This document shows, one piece after another, positions 26,640-36,500 of a stretch of 64,000 bases of DNA. The position numbers and the translations under genes were made by a program. Below the pieces are notes generated by a model. That model did not search any database. It worked only from the letters and a program-made list of their open reading frames with translations, and was not told where the DNA came from. Within the stretch, counting starts at the first letter, position 1. Every line of letters starts with the position of its first letter. Location: assembly GCF_038024065.1 (NCBI RefSeq), contig NZ_CP150667.1, forward strand, positions 1,681,501 to 1,745,500, given 5' to 3'. The stretch is from Polaribacter sejongensis (lineage in GTDB: Bacteria > Bacteroidota > Bacteroidia > Flavobacteriales > Flavobacteriaceae).

Positions 26640-26708
26640 TAATATACAACTGACCATATTAGAAGTAAAACCTAAAAGAAATCTTTTAGATTAATAACTA
26701 TTAGAATA

Positions 26709-27122
26709 TTAATCTGCTACTGTTTCACCAGACTGATTCATTGCCATTGTATGATCATATTTACAACAACCAGGTAAACCACTGTATGCATCTTTGCTAC
26801 TAGAAACCTCTTCAGTATCATATCCAGAAGCTGCAATTGCAGTATGAATTGCCATAACATCTGTCTTAGCATCATTAAAAGACACATCTATTTTCTTTTT
26901 ATTTACATCCCAAGTTGCGGTTGCAACGCCTTCTACGGCATTTGCTGCTTTTTCTATCGTCTGCTTGCACATACCACAGTTTCCTCTAACTCCAAAAGAC
27001 AGAGACGCATTTGCTATTTCATTAGAAACTTCTGTAGTTTCTGTTTTTTGTTTGGCGTCATTTTTACAACTTGTAAAACCTACTGAAGCTATAATAGCTA
27101 GACTTAAAATTACTTTTTTCAT
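26709..27122 (-). CDS. HMA-domain metal-binding lipoprotein
   Basis: A lipoprotein signal peptide ends in GFTSC (Cys20). The mature part is a heavy-metal-associated domain with the binding motif GNCGMC (about residues 49-54), spanning to about residue 110, followed by GLPGCCKYDHTM, a second Cys/His-rich metal site. It is likely an envelope copper chaperone or buffer working with CusB or CopA, whose genes lie just upstream in the same orientation. A 265-base spacer with tandem 14-bp repeats separates it from cusB, so it may be transcribed separately. Confidence 0.85.
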   Translation of the reverse strand: MKKVILSLAIIASVGFTSCKNDAKQKTETTEVSNEIANASLSFGVRGNCGMCKQTIEKAANAVEGVATATWDVNKKKIDVSFNDAKTDVMAIHTAIAASGYDTEEVSSSKDAYSGLPGCCKYDHTMAMNQSGETVAD

Positions 27123-27130
27123 TGTTTTTC

Positions 27131-27167
27131 TATTTAATTGTTACTATTTAATTGTTACTATTTAATT
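27131..27167. repeat. Tandem 14-bp repeat upstream of the HMA lipoprotein gene
   Basis: TATTTAATTGTTAC occurs twice in perfect tandem plus a partial third unit (TATTTAATT), starting nine bases before the ATG on the minus strand. It may alter leader length between strains. Confidence 0.7.
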
Positions 27168-27387
27168 TTTTAGGTGTCCCATTAAAAATAGTTGAGTTTG
27201 ATATAACCTTTAAAAAAAAGATTTTCACAGTTTTTATTTTTAATGAAACCTCACTTTTCAGAATCATTCTTAAACAGCTTTTAAAGCTATTTTTAATTAC
27301 ATCTGTTTTCTAGTTCGTAACAATCAAGTCTTGGCTCTTAGTTCTAAAAGCGAAGCGTTCTTTTGTTTTTTATCGAACATTAATTAT

Positions 27388-29163
27388 TTAATTTATTACT
27401 TGTTTTACTTCTCCACAAGTAAGCATTGCATCTCCAAAATAAGGATTCACTACTTTTTCTTCTCTACTTAACCAATAGGCACCTTTATTACTATTTGCCA
27501 TCGGACAAAATTGATGGTACACTTTTTCATTGACTCCAAATACTTCAATGGCATTTGTTAATTGTGTAGAAACTATTTTAAAATGATTTCGCTGTTCTTT
27601 AATAGCAGAATTCTCTAAAATTAAGGTAGTGGCTGTTTTTAGCTGCTTTTCTATATCCATCCAATGTTTATGGGCTTCTGCTGCTTTTAATTGCTTCATA
27701 TCTACTTTTTCTAAATTACTTAAGAAATTTTTAGAAACTGTAAGCACTTCTGTAGAATTCTCTAAAACCAAAGCATCTTTTAAATCTATATAATCATTAA
27801 ACACCACTTTTAATTGATTTTGAAATTCCTTAGACACTTTAATTCTTTCATTTTTATTTATAGTTTTTCCTTCAACAGAACCACTCATTTCCATACCAAG
27901 GTGTCCTTCATGCCCCGTCATTACTTTACCTCCACCTTTATTCATCATCGATTTTTTGCCTTGTAATTGTGCTGCTGCATCTACCGTAAAAGTTCCGTTG
28001 GTTACAATTTCATTACCATTATTTAAACCTTCCAAAACCTGATAATTACTATTTACTTGATTGCCTAAAGTAATTTCGCGCATTTCGAAAATAGGTTCTT
28101 TCGGATTCGTTTTCACATACACAACAGATCGTTTCCCTGTCCATAAAACAGCCGAAGCAGGTATTGTAATTGCTTGTTTTTTATCCACAGAAACAATACC
28201 TTTCATCTTTCCTTCTACAAACATACCTGGTTTAAACAGCTCATTTTTATTATTTAAAACTACTCTTAAATTTACAGTTCTTGTTTGCGTATCTAAAATA
28301 GGGTCTATAAAATTAACCTTTCCTTTAAACGCTTTATTTGGATATGCATTTGTGGTTACCTCAACATCCTGACCTTTTTTAAATTGACTAATTTGATTTT
28401 CATATACATCAAAATTTGCCCAAACAGTGTTTAAATTAGATACTTTAAAAATCGGTTTTCCGTCCATAATATGCGAACCTACATTTATCGCAATTTCCGT
28501 AACTACACCAGATACATGCGAGTAAATGGTAAAACTATTTTTCACTTTTCCTGTTTGCTCTACCTCATCTAATTGCGTACCATGAATCATCCAATTTTTA
28601 AACTTATTTTTAACAGCATTATATAATTGTGGTTGAGATCCTTTTAATTTATAGGCCGTTATTAATTCTTGTTGAGCCGCAATTAATTCTGGCGAATATA
28701 TTTGAGCAACTGCTTGCCCTTTTGTAACACGTTCTCCCAAAGAATTTACAAATAGTTTTTCTACCCTACCATTAAAATGAGCAGGCATGGTTGCGGTTTC
28801 ATCTTCATTTTCTGTAATTTTTCCTGATAAAACAAAACCTGTATCAGCATCAGAAATATGTGCTCCTACTATTGAGGTTTGTATGTTAGCCAATGCCATC
28901 GCGTTTTCTGAAAGCTTAAATTGATCGGCAGACAATCCTTCTGCACTGCTTGCTGCAGGAATTAAATCCATTCCGCAAATAGGACAATCACCCGCTTCTG
29001 GTTGCATAATTTGTGGGTGCATAGAGCAGGTCCACATTTGGTTTGTTTCTGCTACAGCATCGTGCTTGTGCATTTCTTCTGTATTCGAATTCCCTCCAAA
29101 AAGCACCCAGCCTAAAAGTAGTCCAACAGCTAATATTGCTATGTAATTTATATATTTTTTCAT
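27388..29163 (-). CDS. cusB: CusB-type periplasmic adaptor of a Cu/Ag RND efflux pump
   Basis: An N-terminal membrane anchor (YIAILAVGLLLGWVLFGG) precedes a heavy-metal-binding domain (MWTCSMHPQIMQPEAGDCPICGMDL, which I cite only by its Cys/Met/His pattern at residues 43-66). Next come the barrel-sandwich and membrane-proximal domains of a membrane-fusion protein, and after about residue 445 a DUF3347 domain with HQFCPMANSNKGAYWLS. It should bridge CusA and the outer-membrane CusC. The gene follows copA by four bases, away from cusA and cusC, so the pump is encoded in two transcription units. Confidence 0.93.
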   Translation of the reverse strand: MKKYINYIAILAVGLLLGWVLFGGNSNTEEMHKHDAVAETNQMWTCSMHPQIMQPEAGDCPICGMDLIPAASSAEGLSADQFKLSENAMALANIQTSIVGAHISDADTGFVLSGKITENEDETATMPAHFNGRVEKLFVNSLGERVTKGQAVAQIYSPELIAAQQELITAYKLKGSQPQLYNAVKNKFKNWMIHGTQLDEVEQTGKVKNSFTIYSHVSGVVTEIAINVGSHIMDGKPIFKVSNLNTVWANFDVYENQISQFKKGQDVEVTTNAYPNKAFKGKVNFIDPILDTQTRTVNLRVVLNNKNELFKPGMFVEGKMKGIVSVDKKQAITIPASAVLWTGKRSVVYVKTNPKEPIFEMREITLGNQVNSNYQVLEGLNNGNEIVTNGTFTVDAAAQLQGKKSMMNKGGGKVMTGHEGHLGMEMSGSVEGKTINKNERIKVSKEFQNQLKVVFNDYIDLKDALVLENSTEVLTVSKNFLSNLEKVDMKQLKAAEAHKHWMDIEKQLKTATTLILENSAIKEQRNHFKIVSTQLTNAIEVFGVNEKVYHQFCPMANSNKGAYWLSREEKVVNPYFGDAMLTCGEVKQVIN

Positions 29164-29167
29164 TGGA

Positions 29168-31666
29168 CTATATTTTAATATTTCTTAAACGTAAGGCATT
29201 TGCAATTACTGTTACCGAACTAAAACTCATAGCCAAAGCAGCAATCATAGGAGATAACAAAATTCCGAAAAAAGGAAACAAAACTCCTGCTGCAACTGGT
29301 ATACCTAATGTGTTATAAAACAAGGCAAAAAATAAGTTTTGTTTAATGTTTTTCATAACAGCTTCACTTAAATGTTGTGCTTTTACAATACCATGTAAAT
29401 CTCCTTTTACCAAAGTAATCATCGCACTTTCTATAGCGACATCTGTACCCGTTCCCATGGCAATACCAACATCACTTTTTGCCAATGCAGGTGCGTCATT
29501 AATTCCGTCTCCAGCCATTGCAACTACTTTTCCTTGCTCTTGTAATTTGGTTACTTCTTGCAATTTATTTTCGGGTAACATACTTGCTTTAAAATCGGCA
29601 AGATTTAATTCGTTAGCCACAGCTTGTGCGGTATCATAATTATCACCCGTTAACATTATTACCGAAACGCCTCTATCTTGAAGTGCTTTTATTGCTTTTG
29701 CACTCGTTGCTTTAATTTTATCACCAATAACCACATAACCAACAACTTTTTTATCTACTGATAAAAAAGAAACCGTTTTCCCTTGTTTCTGATACGTTTT
29801 AGCTTCATCCTCCATTTTAGGTGTAATTTCAGCATTTACATACTCCATCATTTTAGGATTTCCTAAAGCTACTTTTTTACCGTTTATTGTTGCTTCCACA
29901 CCTTTTCCTGTAACAGCACTAAATCCTTCCGATTTAAAAACTTCCGTGTTTTGCTCTTTACCATATTTTACAGTGGCTTCGGCTAAAGGGTGTTCGCTAT
30001 TACTATTTAACGACACAATGTATTGCAACACTTCTGCATCACTTAAAATAGCATTAAACGCAGCCGCTTTTTCTACGGTTGGTTTCCCTTCGGTAATGGT
30101 TCCGGTTTTATCTATAATTAAAGTATCTACTTTAGCCATTCGTTCTAAAGCTTCTGCATTTTTAACCAAGACACCATTTTGTGCTCCTTTACCAACACCA
30201 ACCATTATAGACATTGGCGTTGCTAAACCTAATGCACAGGGACAAGCAATAATTAATACGGCTATAGCATTTACAAAAGCATAGACATACACAGGTTCTG
30301 GTCCATAAATTGCCCAAACAGCAAATGTTATTAAAGAAATAAGCACCACAACAGGTACAAAATAACCAGAAACTTTATCTGCTAAATTCTGAATTGGAGC
30401 GCGACTTCTACTTGCATCATTCACCATTTTAATAATTTGAGAGAGTAGGGTATCGCTACCAATTTTCTCTGCTTTCATTAAAAAAACTTGATTGCCATTA
30501 ATAGTACCTCCACTTACTTTATCGCCTTTAGATCGGTCTACCGGAAGCGGTTCTCCAGAAATCATCGATTCATCAATAGTTGTGTTTCCTTCGGTTATAA
30601 TACCATCTACAGGAATTTTATCACCCGGTTTTACTTTTAAAATATCATGCAATGCAATTTTATCAATAGAAACCTCAACATCTTCTCCATCTACTATTTT
30701 TATCGCTTTATTAGGTGCTAATTTTAAGAGTTCTTTTACGGCTGAATTCGTTTTTCCATGTGCACGTGCTTCTAATAATTGACCTAAAAGAACCAATGTT
30801 AAAATAACAGTTGCTGCTTCAAAATAAACATGTACCGCTCCTGATTCGGTTTTAAATTGAGCAGGAAAAACATCTGGAAAAAATAGCCCGAAAACAGAAA
30901 ATAGCCAAGAAACACCTGCACCAATCCCTATAAGTGTAAACATATTTAGATTCCATGTTTTTATACTTCTATAGGCACGCTCAAAGAACATCCAAGTGGC
31001 ATAAAAGACCACAGGAATAGACAGTGCAAACTGAATCCAATTCCACTGTTTTTGTTCCAAAATTGTATATAATGGATTGTTTGGGATCATTTCGCTCATG
31101 GCAATTAAAAATATTGGCAAGGTAAAAGCTACTGCAATCCAAAACTTTTTTATGATCTTTTGGTATGTTTTTTCTTCTGATGAAAGATCGGGTTTCATAG
31201 GTACTAAATCCATTCCGCAAATAGGGCAGTCTCCAGCTTCATCTCTTACAACTTCAGGATGCATTGGGCAAGTCCACTGTTCTGCGGTGTTAATAGAAAT
31301 GTTTTGTTCTTCTACTAAATCCATTCCACAGACAGGGCAATCTCCCACTTTGTCATACGTTTTATCGCCTTCACAATGCATCGGACAATAAAATGTACCC
31401 GTTCCTTTTCCTTTCGGAAGTTCTTTTTTTACTTCTTTAATATGATGATGTTCTCCCGGTTTGTGAATGCTATATCGGCCACCATCATTTTTTAAAGCTT
31501 CTTGGAAGGTTTCTAATGAAATATGAGATTCCATTTCTATAGTAGCTTCTGCTTTTTCTAAATTAACTGTAGCTTTAGAAACACCTTTAACTTTAGAAAG
31601 TGTTTCTTCTACGTGTCCACGACAACCGTTACAAGTCATTCCGTGTATGTGATATGTATGTTTCAT
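29168..31666 (-). CDS. copA: Copper-translocating P1B-type ATPase
   Basis: The N-terminus has an HMA domain (GMTCNGC, residues 9-15) and two heavy-metal-binding domains with GDCPVCGMDL and GDCPICGMDL (ending about residues 118 and 159). The ATPase core shows TISGEP-equivalent SGEPLPVDRS, the transport motif CPCALG (about residue 475), the phosphorylation motif DKTGTITEGKPT (about 517), the HP motif NSEHPLAEA and GDGINDAPAL. It pumps Cu(I) out of the cytoplasm. It leads a copA-cusB unit with TACATTTG as -7 element. Confidence 0.96.
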   Translation of the reverse strand: MKHTYHIHGMTCNGCRGHVEETLSKVKGVSKATVNLEKAEATIEMESHISLETFQEALKNDGGRYSIHKPGEHHHIKEVKKELPKGKGTGTFYCPMHCEGDKTYDKVGDCPVCGMDLVEEQNISINTAEQWTCPMHPEVVRDEAGDCPICGMDLVPMKPDLSSEEKTYQKIIKKFWIAVAFTLPIFLIAMSEMIPNNPLYTILEQKQWNWIQFALSIPVVFYATWMFFERAYRSIKTWNLNMFTLIGIGAGVSWLFSVFGLFFPDVFPAQFKTESGAVHVYFEAATVILTLVLLGQLLEARAHGKTNSAVKELLKLAPNKAIKIVDGEDVEVSIDKIALHDILKVKPGDKIPVDGIITEGNTTIDESMISGEPLPVDRSKGDKVSGGTINGNQVFLMKAEKIGSDTLLSQIIKMVNDASRSRAPIQNLADKVSGYFVPVVVLISLITFAVWAIYGPEPVYVYAFVNAIAVLIIACPCALGLATPMSIMVGVGKGAQNGVLVKNAEALERMAKVDTLIIDKTGTITEGKPTVEKAAAFNAILSDAEVLQYIVSLNSNSEHPLAEATVKYGKEQNTEVFKSEGFSAVTGKGVEATINGKKVALGNPKMMEYVNAEITPKMEDEAKTYQKQGKTVSFLSVDKKVVGYVVIGDKIKATSAKAIKALQDRGVSVIMLTGDNYDTAQAVANELNLADFKASMLPENKLQEVTKLQEQGKVVAMAGDGINDAPALAKSDVGIAMGTGTDVAIESAMITLVKGDLHGIVKAQHLSEAVMKNIKQNLFFALFYNTLGIPVAAGVLFPFFGILLSPMIAALAMSFSSVTVIANALRLRNIKI

Positions 31667-31692
31667 TTTGTAGGTTCTTTATAATTTACAAA

Positions 31693-31700
31693 CAAATGTA
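31693..31700 (-). promoter_or_regulatory. -7 element upstream of copA
   Basis: The minus strand reads TACATTTG, a perfect TAnnTTTG, 27 bases before the copA ATG. There is no clear -33 box, which would fit dependence on an activator such as the HMA-AraC protein encoded just upstream. Confidence 0.45.
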
Positions 31701-31742
31701 TCGCTGTTTTAAAAAATAAGTTTTTCTAATTCTGATTATAAT

Positions 31743-32300
31743 TTATACAATTTGGTCTAATTCTTTCCGGTCCCAATCTTGTAATTTTCGATACTCAGAC
31801 ATAGACATTCCCGTTACAGATTTAAACTGTTTTGCTAAATGACTACTATTGTTATAATTGAGATTGTATGCTATTTCAGAAAAGTTTAATTGATTTAATT
31901 GTATGTATTCTTTTACTTTTTCAATTTTTAAGTTGATGATATACTTCTCTAGCGTAATGCCTTCCGATTTACTAAAAAGCTTACTAATTGCCGAATCGTT
32001 TTTACCAATTTCTTTTGTGATTTTCGAAATAATAGGTTCTGAGTCATTTTCTGATAGACTCTGAATTACAATCACTTTAATTTGTTCTACCAACACTTTA
32101 GATTCATCTTCAATCAACTCAAAACCGAGATCTTTAAGTCCGTTTTTAATAGCATTATAATTATTTTCTAAAGCTTGCTTTACAACAACTTTCCCTAACT
32201 CTATAGATTCAATTTCTAAACCATTACGTGTCAATAATTCTATAACTGTCGATTTGCATCTAGCACAAACCATATTTTTTATAATTAATGTTTGTCCCAT
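31743..32300 (-). CDS. HMA-AraC fusion, probable copper-responsive regulator
   Basis: Residues 1-65 look like a heavy-metal-associated fold with the metal motif MVCARC (residues 10-15) in the usual loop position. Residues about 100-175 are an AraC-type DNA-binding domain (LNFSEIAYNLNYNNSSHLAKQF followed by VTGMSMSEYRKLQ). This is small (185 residues) for an AraC protein because the cupin sensor is replaced by HMA. It starts two bases after the cusC stop and lies between the cus and cop units, so metal-dependent control of both is a strong inference. No membrane helix is present. Confidence 0.85.
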   Translation of the reverse strand: MGQTLIIKNMVCARCKSTVIELLTRNGLEIESIELGKVVVKQALENNYNAIKNGLKDLGFELIEDESKVLVEQIKVIVIQSLSENDSEPIISKITKEIGKNDSAISKLFSKSEGITLEKYIINLKIEKVKEYIQLNQLNFSEIAYNLNYNNSSHLAKQFKSVTGMSMSEYRKLQDWDRKELDQIV

Positions 32301-32302
32301 TT

Positions 32303-33541
32303 TTATTGAATTAAATAGTGAATACTCGTTGTTTGAATATAATAATTATAAATGGCTTCAACTTGATTCATTTGAAACTTTAATTGTAATTCCTGAATAT
32401 CTAAAACATCATTAAAATCAATCGTTCCAGTTTCGTAACTTCTAATTAAAATATCTTCTGCATCTTTTGCTTGTTGTAGGTTCTTAACCTGCGTATCATA
32501 ACTAATTCTTGCAGAAGACCGATCGTTTATTGCCTTATCTAAAAGCGTTTCTAAAGTATTGTAACGTTCTTGTTTTTGAGCTTCAATTTCTTGCTGCTGT
32601 AACTCGTTTTGTTTAGTTTTCGATTTATATTTTTTATTGAATATAGGAATAGATAAGGATACGGTTGGCATAAAAATATCTTTTCCTTTTTCACTAAAAG
32701 TGATGTCTGGTCCTGCTTGAATATTAATATAATCGAACCCAAAACCAAAGGAAGGATTACTTTCTTTCTGATTCAGAAATTCAGATTGTTCTACAGATTG
32801 AAATAGTTTGTCATATTTTAATAATTCAGGATGCAATCCTAAATTACTAGAAGTAATTTCAAAATCTTTAGAGGGCATTAGCAAAGCATCAACAACCTCA
32901 ATTTGAATATCCTTTTCTCTATTCAATAGATTATTAAAAGCCGTTTGTTCTGATAAATATTGTTGCTCTAAAACCTGTCTTAATTGCTCTAATTCATTCT
33001 GACGCATTTGCAATTTAAAAACATCAACTGCAGAAGCTTTACCAACTTCAATCGATTTTAAAGCCAACGTTTCATAGGTTTTAAGCAGTTTGCTATTTTC
33101 AATTAAAATTGCTTGTTTTGCTTTGTTTACGTATAATTTGTAATAAGACTGAGAAACGGAAACCATTAATTTTCGTTTGGCAATTACTACATCTTCATAT
33201 TTGGTGTCTGCCAAAGAACTTGCATAATTTTCGCGAGAAGTAATTGTTCCAAACCAAGGCAACATTTGTTTTGCTGATACTTTAAAACGCTGTGTTCCTG
33301 TTCTAGTTTCTGGTTCTAACACAAAATAACCTGCACTAAATTCGGTATTTGGTAATGTGTTTACTTCGTTTACCTTTTCTGAAGCAATATGATATTGTAA
33401 CTCGAATTTCTGAATTTCAGGACTATTTTCTAAAGCTTCCTTAATATAGGTTTCTAGTTCTTGACTTTGAACATTTAGAACAAAGAATAAAGAACCAAGA
33501 AGCAAGACTACTTTCTGTACGATATAATTATTATTTTTCAT
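32303..33541 (-). CDS. cusC: CusC-type outer-membrane efflux channel (TolC family)
   Basis: A signal peptide (VVLLLGSLFFVLNVQSQ) is followed by two outer-membrane efflux protein repeats rich in long amphipathic helices, for example LETYIKEALENSPEIQKFEL near the start and YETGTIDFNDVLDIQELQL near the end. Length 412 is typical. It is the outer-membrane exit duct of the CusABC pump. It sits 17 bases downstream of cusA. Confidence 0.9.
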   Translation of the reverse strand: MKNNNYIVQKVVLLLGSLFFVLNVQSQELETYIKEALENSPEIQKFELQYHIASEKVNEVNTLPNTEFSAGYFVLEPETRTGTQRFKVSAKQMLPWFGTITSRENYASSLADTKYEDVVIAKRKLMVSVSQSYYKLYVNKAKQAILIENSKLLKTYETLALKSIEVGKASAVDVFKLQMRQNELEQLRQVLEQQYLSEQTAFNNLLNREKDIQIEVVDALLMPSKDFEITSSNLGLHPELLKYDKLFQSVEQSEFLNQKESNPSFGFGFDYINIQAGPDITFSEKGKDIFMPTVSLSIPIFNKKYKSKTKQNELQQQEIEAQKQERYNTLETLLDKAINDRSSARISYDTQVKNLQQAKDAEDILIRSYETGTIDFNDVLDIQELQLKFQMNQVEAIYNYYIQTTSIHYLIQ

Positions 33542-33558
33542 GATTTGTTTTTTAAAGT

Positions 33559-36500
33559 CTATTTTCTAAGCTCTTTTCTCTTTATTCTCTTCAATTTCAT
33601 CTCTTCTCTCCAGCTATATAAAACGGGCACAATAAAATAAGAAGTGATATCAATTACCATTCCTCCAAATATTGGAATTGCCATCGGAATCATAATATCG
33701 CTTCCTTTTCCTGTGGATGTTAAAACAGGTAACAAGGCTAAAATGGTAGTTACTGTTGTCATTAAACACGGGCGAATTCGTTTTTTAGCAGCTTCTAAGG
33801 CCGAAGCTCTAATGCTCATTTTATCCGAAGGTTTTTCACGATCAAAAGTTTGTGTAAGATAGGTTGCCATAACAACACCATCATCTGTTGCAATTCCGAA
33901 TAAGGCTATAAAACCAACCCAAACAGCTACACTTAAATTGATAGTTTTCATATTGAAAAGGTCTCGCATATTCTCCCCAAAGAAACTAAAATTAAAAAAC
34001 CAATCTTGACCGTATAACCAAATCATAATAAAACCACCCGCAAATGCTACTGCAATTCCGGTAAACACCATTAATGAAGTAGTCACTGATTTAAACTGAA
34101 AGTACAGGATTAAAAAGATGATAGCCAACGCCAAAGGAACTACTATAGCTAATGTTTTTTCTGCACGTAATTGATTTTCATACGTTCCTGTGAACTTATA
34201 ACTGATTCCTTTAGGAACAATTAATTCTCCTGAATCCATTTTCTGTTGAAATAACGCTTGTGCATTTTCTACCACAGCTACTTCTGCAAAACCATCTATT
34301 TTATCAAACAATACATAACCAACTAAAAAGGTGTCTTCACTTTTTATTACCTGCGGACCTTGTTCATAACGAATCGTTGCCAACTCACTTAAAGGCACAG
34401 GACTCCCTTTTTCTACAGGAATATAAATGTCTTTAATGTCTTCTGGATTGCCACGTAATTCTCTTGGGTAACGTACACGAACTCCATATCGTTCTCGCCC
34501 TTCCACAGTTTGTGTTAAGGACATACCACCAATAGCAACCTTTAACACACTCTGTACATCTTCGATTGAAATTCCATAACGTGCTATTTTTTCTCTATCA
34601 ATATCAATCAATAAATAAGGTTTACCAACAATTCTATCGGCAAAAACAGCTTCTACTTTAACACCTTCCGCTTGTTTTAAAAGACTTTCTAGCTCTAATC
34701 CAAAAGCTTCAATTTGTTTTAAATCTTGCCCTTTTACTTTAATTCCCATAGGTGCTCGCATCCCTGTTTGAAGCATCACTAAGCGGGTTTCTATAGGTTG
34801 TAATTTAGGTGCAGATGTAACGCCTGGTAATTTGGTGACTTTTATGATTTCTTTCCAAATATCATCTGGACTCTTAATTTCTGGTCGCCAGTTTCGGTAG
34901 AATTCTCCGTCGCTGTCTTCGATAAGTTGGTTTGCTTTAATTGATGTGCCTGAAGTAATGAAACGTTTTGTTTTGTTAGCATGACCTTTATGAGATTCCT
35001 CGTCGCTCGTTCTTTGCGCTGTCGGAATGACATTCGTTTTCAATTCAAACAAACCATCCTCATTTACTTTATAACGTTGTCTTTTTCCTTCGGAGTTACG
35101 CATGTATTCAGTTTTGTATTGAATCATGTTTTCGTACATCGATAAAGGTGCTGGATCTAAAGCAGATTCTGTTCTACCAGCCTTTCCAACCACTGTTTCA
35201 ATTTCTGGAATGGTAGCAACTGCCATATCTAATTGCTGTAACACACGTTTGTTTTCTTCCACTCCAGAATGTGGTAACGATGTTGGCATCAGTAGAAAAG
35301 ATCCTTCATTTAAAGAAGGCATAAATTCTTTTCCGGTGTTGCTCATAATCCAAAATCCAGAAACAAGAACTGTAATTGGAACCATTAAAAACAACATTTT
35401 ATTCGCTAAAGCCCATTGTAAAATTTGTCCGTAATATTTTCTAAAAATAGAAAACAGTCCTAAAATTCCGAAGCAAATAATAGCAACAAAAACCAAGTTG
35501 ATTAAAATACTACGATTAAAACCTAAAGGTCTCCAATATTCAGCCAATAAAAATACAATAGCTACCGAAGAAATAATAATATTTACAAGGTTTACTTTTT
35601 TACTATCTAGTTTTCCTAAAATACCTAATAAGCCCGAAATTCCGAAAGCAACTACAATAGCACCCAACCAATAACCGCTTACTATAATCGACAGTCCTAC
35701 AATAATGATAGCACCGTTTAAGAAATGTCTAAACGATTTTTTTAGCGTTGTTTTACGGAATAAAAAAGCCGCTAAAGGAGGAATTATAAACAAAGCAATC
35801 ACTAAAGAAGCAGATAATGCCATTGTTTTTGTAAAAGCCAAAGGTCTAAACAACTTTCCTTCTGCACCAATCATTGTGAATACAGGAACAAAACTAATAA
35901 TGGTTGTTAAAACGGCTGTTAATATGGCTCCGGAAACTTCCGCGGTAGCGTTATAAATAATTTCGTTTATGGAAAGTTTGTTGTTTTGATGAGATTCCTC
36001 GTCGCTCGTGCCTTGCGCTGTCGGAAGGACATTTTCACTCTTCACTTTCTCCTCATCAAGATGACGAATCATATTTTCGGCGAGTATGACGCCTACATCT
36101 ACCATGGTTCCAATGGCAATTGCAATACCCGAAAGTGCTACAATATTTGCATCAACATTAAATAGTTTCATCGCCACAAAAACCATTAAAATAGCAACAG
36201 GTAACAAACCAGAAATTAAAATAGAAGCTCTTAAATTAAAAACCATTATAATAATCACCAAAATGGTAATTAATATCTCTAAAGTTAATGCTTCGGTAAG
36301 TGTGTCTAAGGTTTCTACAATTAATTCAGAACGATCGTAAAAAGGAACCACTGTTAGTTGAGATGTTCGTCCGTCTGCTAATACCTTCGTAGGCAAACCA
36401 CCTTTTAGTTCAGCTATTTTTTCTTTTACGTTGGTAATTACTTCCATAGGATTTGCTCCATATCTAGCAACTACAACACCACCAACTACTTCTGCGCCTT

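Larger units (their letters stand above)
26275..26708. other. Intergenic region filled with dispersed repeats and hairpins
   Basis: This stretch contains a rearranged copy of the GCGTTA-type element, a phrase TTGAGCGAAGTAGAAAACC, an ATTGC...GCAAT palindrome and two terminator-like hairpins. A 66-codon ORF across it is not credible as a gene because it is made of these repeats. Confidence 0.6.
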
